DNA of 64,000 nt, taken from NCBI GenBank assembly GCA_964501335.1, contig CAZCTC010000010.1, positions 62,001 through 126,000 on the forward strand. The letters are read 5' to 3'. The notes under the pieces were generated by a model that was given only the letters and a program-made list of their open reading frames with translations, was not told the DNA's origin and searched no databases. The DNA comes from CAZCTC01 sp964501335 (lineage in GTDB: Bacteria > Chloroflexota > Anaerolineae > B4-G1 > SLSP01). Shown here piece by piece: positions 63,118 to 64,000 of this stretch. Every line of letters begins with the position of its first letter. Position 1 is the stretch's first letter. A program made the translations under genes and the position numbers.

Positions 63118-64000
63118 ATGCCTGCTATTGCGCTGACTCCTCGCGGATTTGTTCTTGACGGACGCCCGGCTTTGATTCAAGCCGGGACGTTGTCTTATCT
63201 CCGGCTGCCGCATCCTGATCTCTGGCGTCCGGCTTTGGAGCGTCTGCGTATGGCGGGCTGTAATACGGTGGTTTTTCCGGTGCCGTGGGCTTATCACAGC
63301 CCGGCGGCGGGCATGATCGATTTTACCGGTCTGCGGGATCTGCCGCGGTTGCTTTCGGAGGCGGAGCGGGCCGGGTTGTGGGTGGTGATTCAGGCGGGAC
63401 CCTGGCTGGGCGGCGGGCTGGATCGCGGCGGGCTGCCGGGATGGTTGACCGGGCTGGGGATTGCCTTGAACGATGAATCCCCGGCTTTTTTACGTCAGTT
63501 GCGGGAATGGTGGGAACAGCTCTGGCCGGTGGTACGGCGCTGCCATACTTTGCTGGCTGTGCAGGTGCACGGCATGGCCGGGGATGCGGGCATGATGGCC
63601 CTGGCGCGTCAGACCGGGCCGGCCGTGCCCATTTTGGGTTGGGATGATGCGCGGTTGCCCCGTGTGGAGCTGCAATTCCCGGACGGCTGGGGCGGGCAGG
63701 GGGCGGAGCGTTTGCGCCGGCAGCTCGATCCCTGGCATCCGATCGGGCGGGTGGCACCGGTACTGGCCGGCGGGGCGGCGGGCTATGTGCTGGATCCTTT
63801 TGCGGCCGGCTGCACCTGGGGTTATTGGGGACCGCCGGAAAGCTATACGGCCTACGGCAACGGCGCGCCGGTTTTGGAAGGCGGCTTGTTGGATGAGATC
63901 TATTTCCGGACGCGTCGTTGGGCGATGACGGTGGAAACTCTGGGGGAGGTGTTGGCCGGAGCGGAGCCGACGGATGCGTTGTATGCTTCGGAGCCGGGGG
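63118..64000 (+). CDS. GH35 beta-galactosidase-like protein, N-terminal part, catalytic residues apparently lost
   Basis: Runs off the window; 294 codons visible from ATG 63118. Clear GH35 pattern: FVLDGRPALIQAGTLSYLRL, LRMAGCNTVVFPVPWAYHSP, GMIDFTGLRDLPRLLSEAER, GPWLGGGLDRGGLPGWL. The acid/base region that normally reads QxENEYG is VQVHGMAGDAG, and the nucleophile region (E-F-x-x-GW) is LQFPDGWGG, so both Glu seem replaced. It could be a carbohydrate-binding pseudoenzyme or use other residues. Begins 6 bp after the GT2 gene. Confidence 0.75.
   Translation, partial: MPAIALTPRGFVLDGRPALIQAGTLSYLRLPHPDLWRPALERLRMAGCNTVVFPVPWAYHSPAAGMIDFTGLRDLPRLLSEAERAGLWVVIQAGPWLGGGLDRGGLPGWLTGLGIALNDESPAFLRQLREWWEQLWPVVRRCHTLLAVQVHGMAGDAGMMALARQTGPAVPILGWDDARLPRVELQFPDGWGGQGAERLRRQLDPWHPIGRVAPVLAGGAAGYVLDPFAAGCTWGYWGPPESYTAYGNGAPVLEGGLLDEIYFRTRRWAMTVETLGEVLAGAEPTDALYASEPG

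Overview
The window reads as a chromosome segment of an environmental Chloroflexota bacterium, most likely Anaerolineae-like. This is inferred from Thr-Pro-rich secreted proteins and linkers, a TerY-type kinase module with solute-binding-protein sensors, many dispersed GC-rich palindromes and moderately GC-rich codon use. No rRNA or 16S marker is present, so the assignment is not proven. I found no tRNA or rRNA gene, CRISPR array, transposase or phage gene.

Positions 1-8100 (+): the end of a WD40-repeat gene, then a tight operon of an LRR protein, a TerY-C-like zinc ribbon, an atypical Hanks-type kinase with zinc knuckle and FHA-like tail, a membrane-anchored solute-binding-like protein, a solute-binding/VWA fusion, a membrane coiled-coil protein and a LivK-like lipoprotein. 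It closes with an intrinsic terminator. No transporter permease is present, so it looks like a signalling system that uses ABC-type binding proteins as receptors.

8161-20054: two metallo-beta-lactamase-fold hydrolases separated by a repeat-rich gap, a small membrane protein, a MacAB-like efflux operon whose permease is a fused double FtsX unit, and an operon of HEAT-repeat protein, MASE3-PAS histidine kinase and Rcp1-like response regulator.

20295-30815 (+): a PEP-synthase/rifampin-phosphotransferase-like enzyme, followed by what I consider the most interesting part. An ECF sigma factor lies behind its own ECF-type promoter. After it come an anti-sigma factor fused to a truncated alpha-2-macroglobulin-like protein, six small peptides and a radical SAM/SPASM maturase. 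The five larger peptides carry a hydrophobic N-terminus and a Thr-Pro-rich middle. All six share Cys-Tyr sites and a C-terminal tail of the form LLxEGRFPxxVxxELK, degenerate in the last. Gene order and spacing indicate one operon, and I infer a new class of exported radical-SAM-modified peptides under envelope-stress control. A near-identical promoter (36 of 42 positions) precedes a YfbK-like VWA lipoprotein at 34905, suggesting a small regulon.

31239-44533: methyltransferase plus GNAT pair, a MarR-regulated membrane protein with visible promoter and operators, a dual-specificity phosphatase, the VWA lipoprotein, an HDAC-like amidohydrolase, and a stress-flavoured cluster (SRPBCC, rhomboid, DUF5335-like, glycine-zipper repeat protein, PRC-barrel, Usp).

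44502-64000: a 2867-residue cyclic beta-1,2-glucan synthase-like protein, an acetoacetate-decarboxylase-like/SDR pair, an exopolysaccharide-type set (GT4, polyprenyl-P sugar transferase, GT39-like, GT2) interrupted by an M20 hydrolase and pseudouridine-5'-phosphate glycosidase, and the start of a GH35-like protein that appears to lack both catalytic glutamates. At least five copies of a hairpin element, with different but perfectly paired arms, are scattered between genes.
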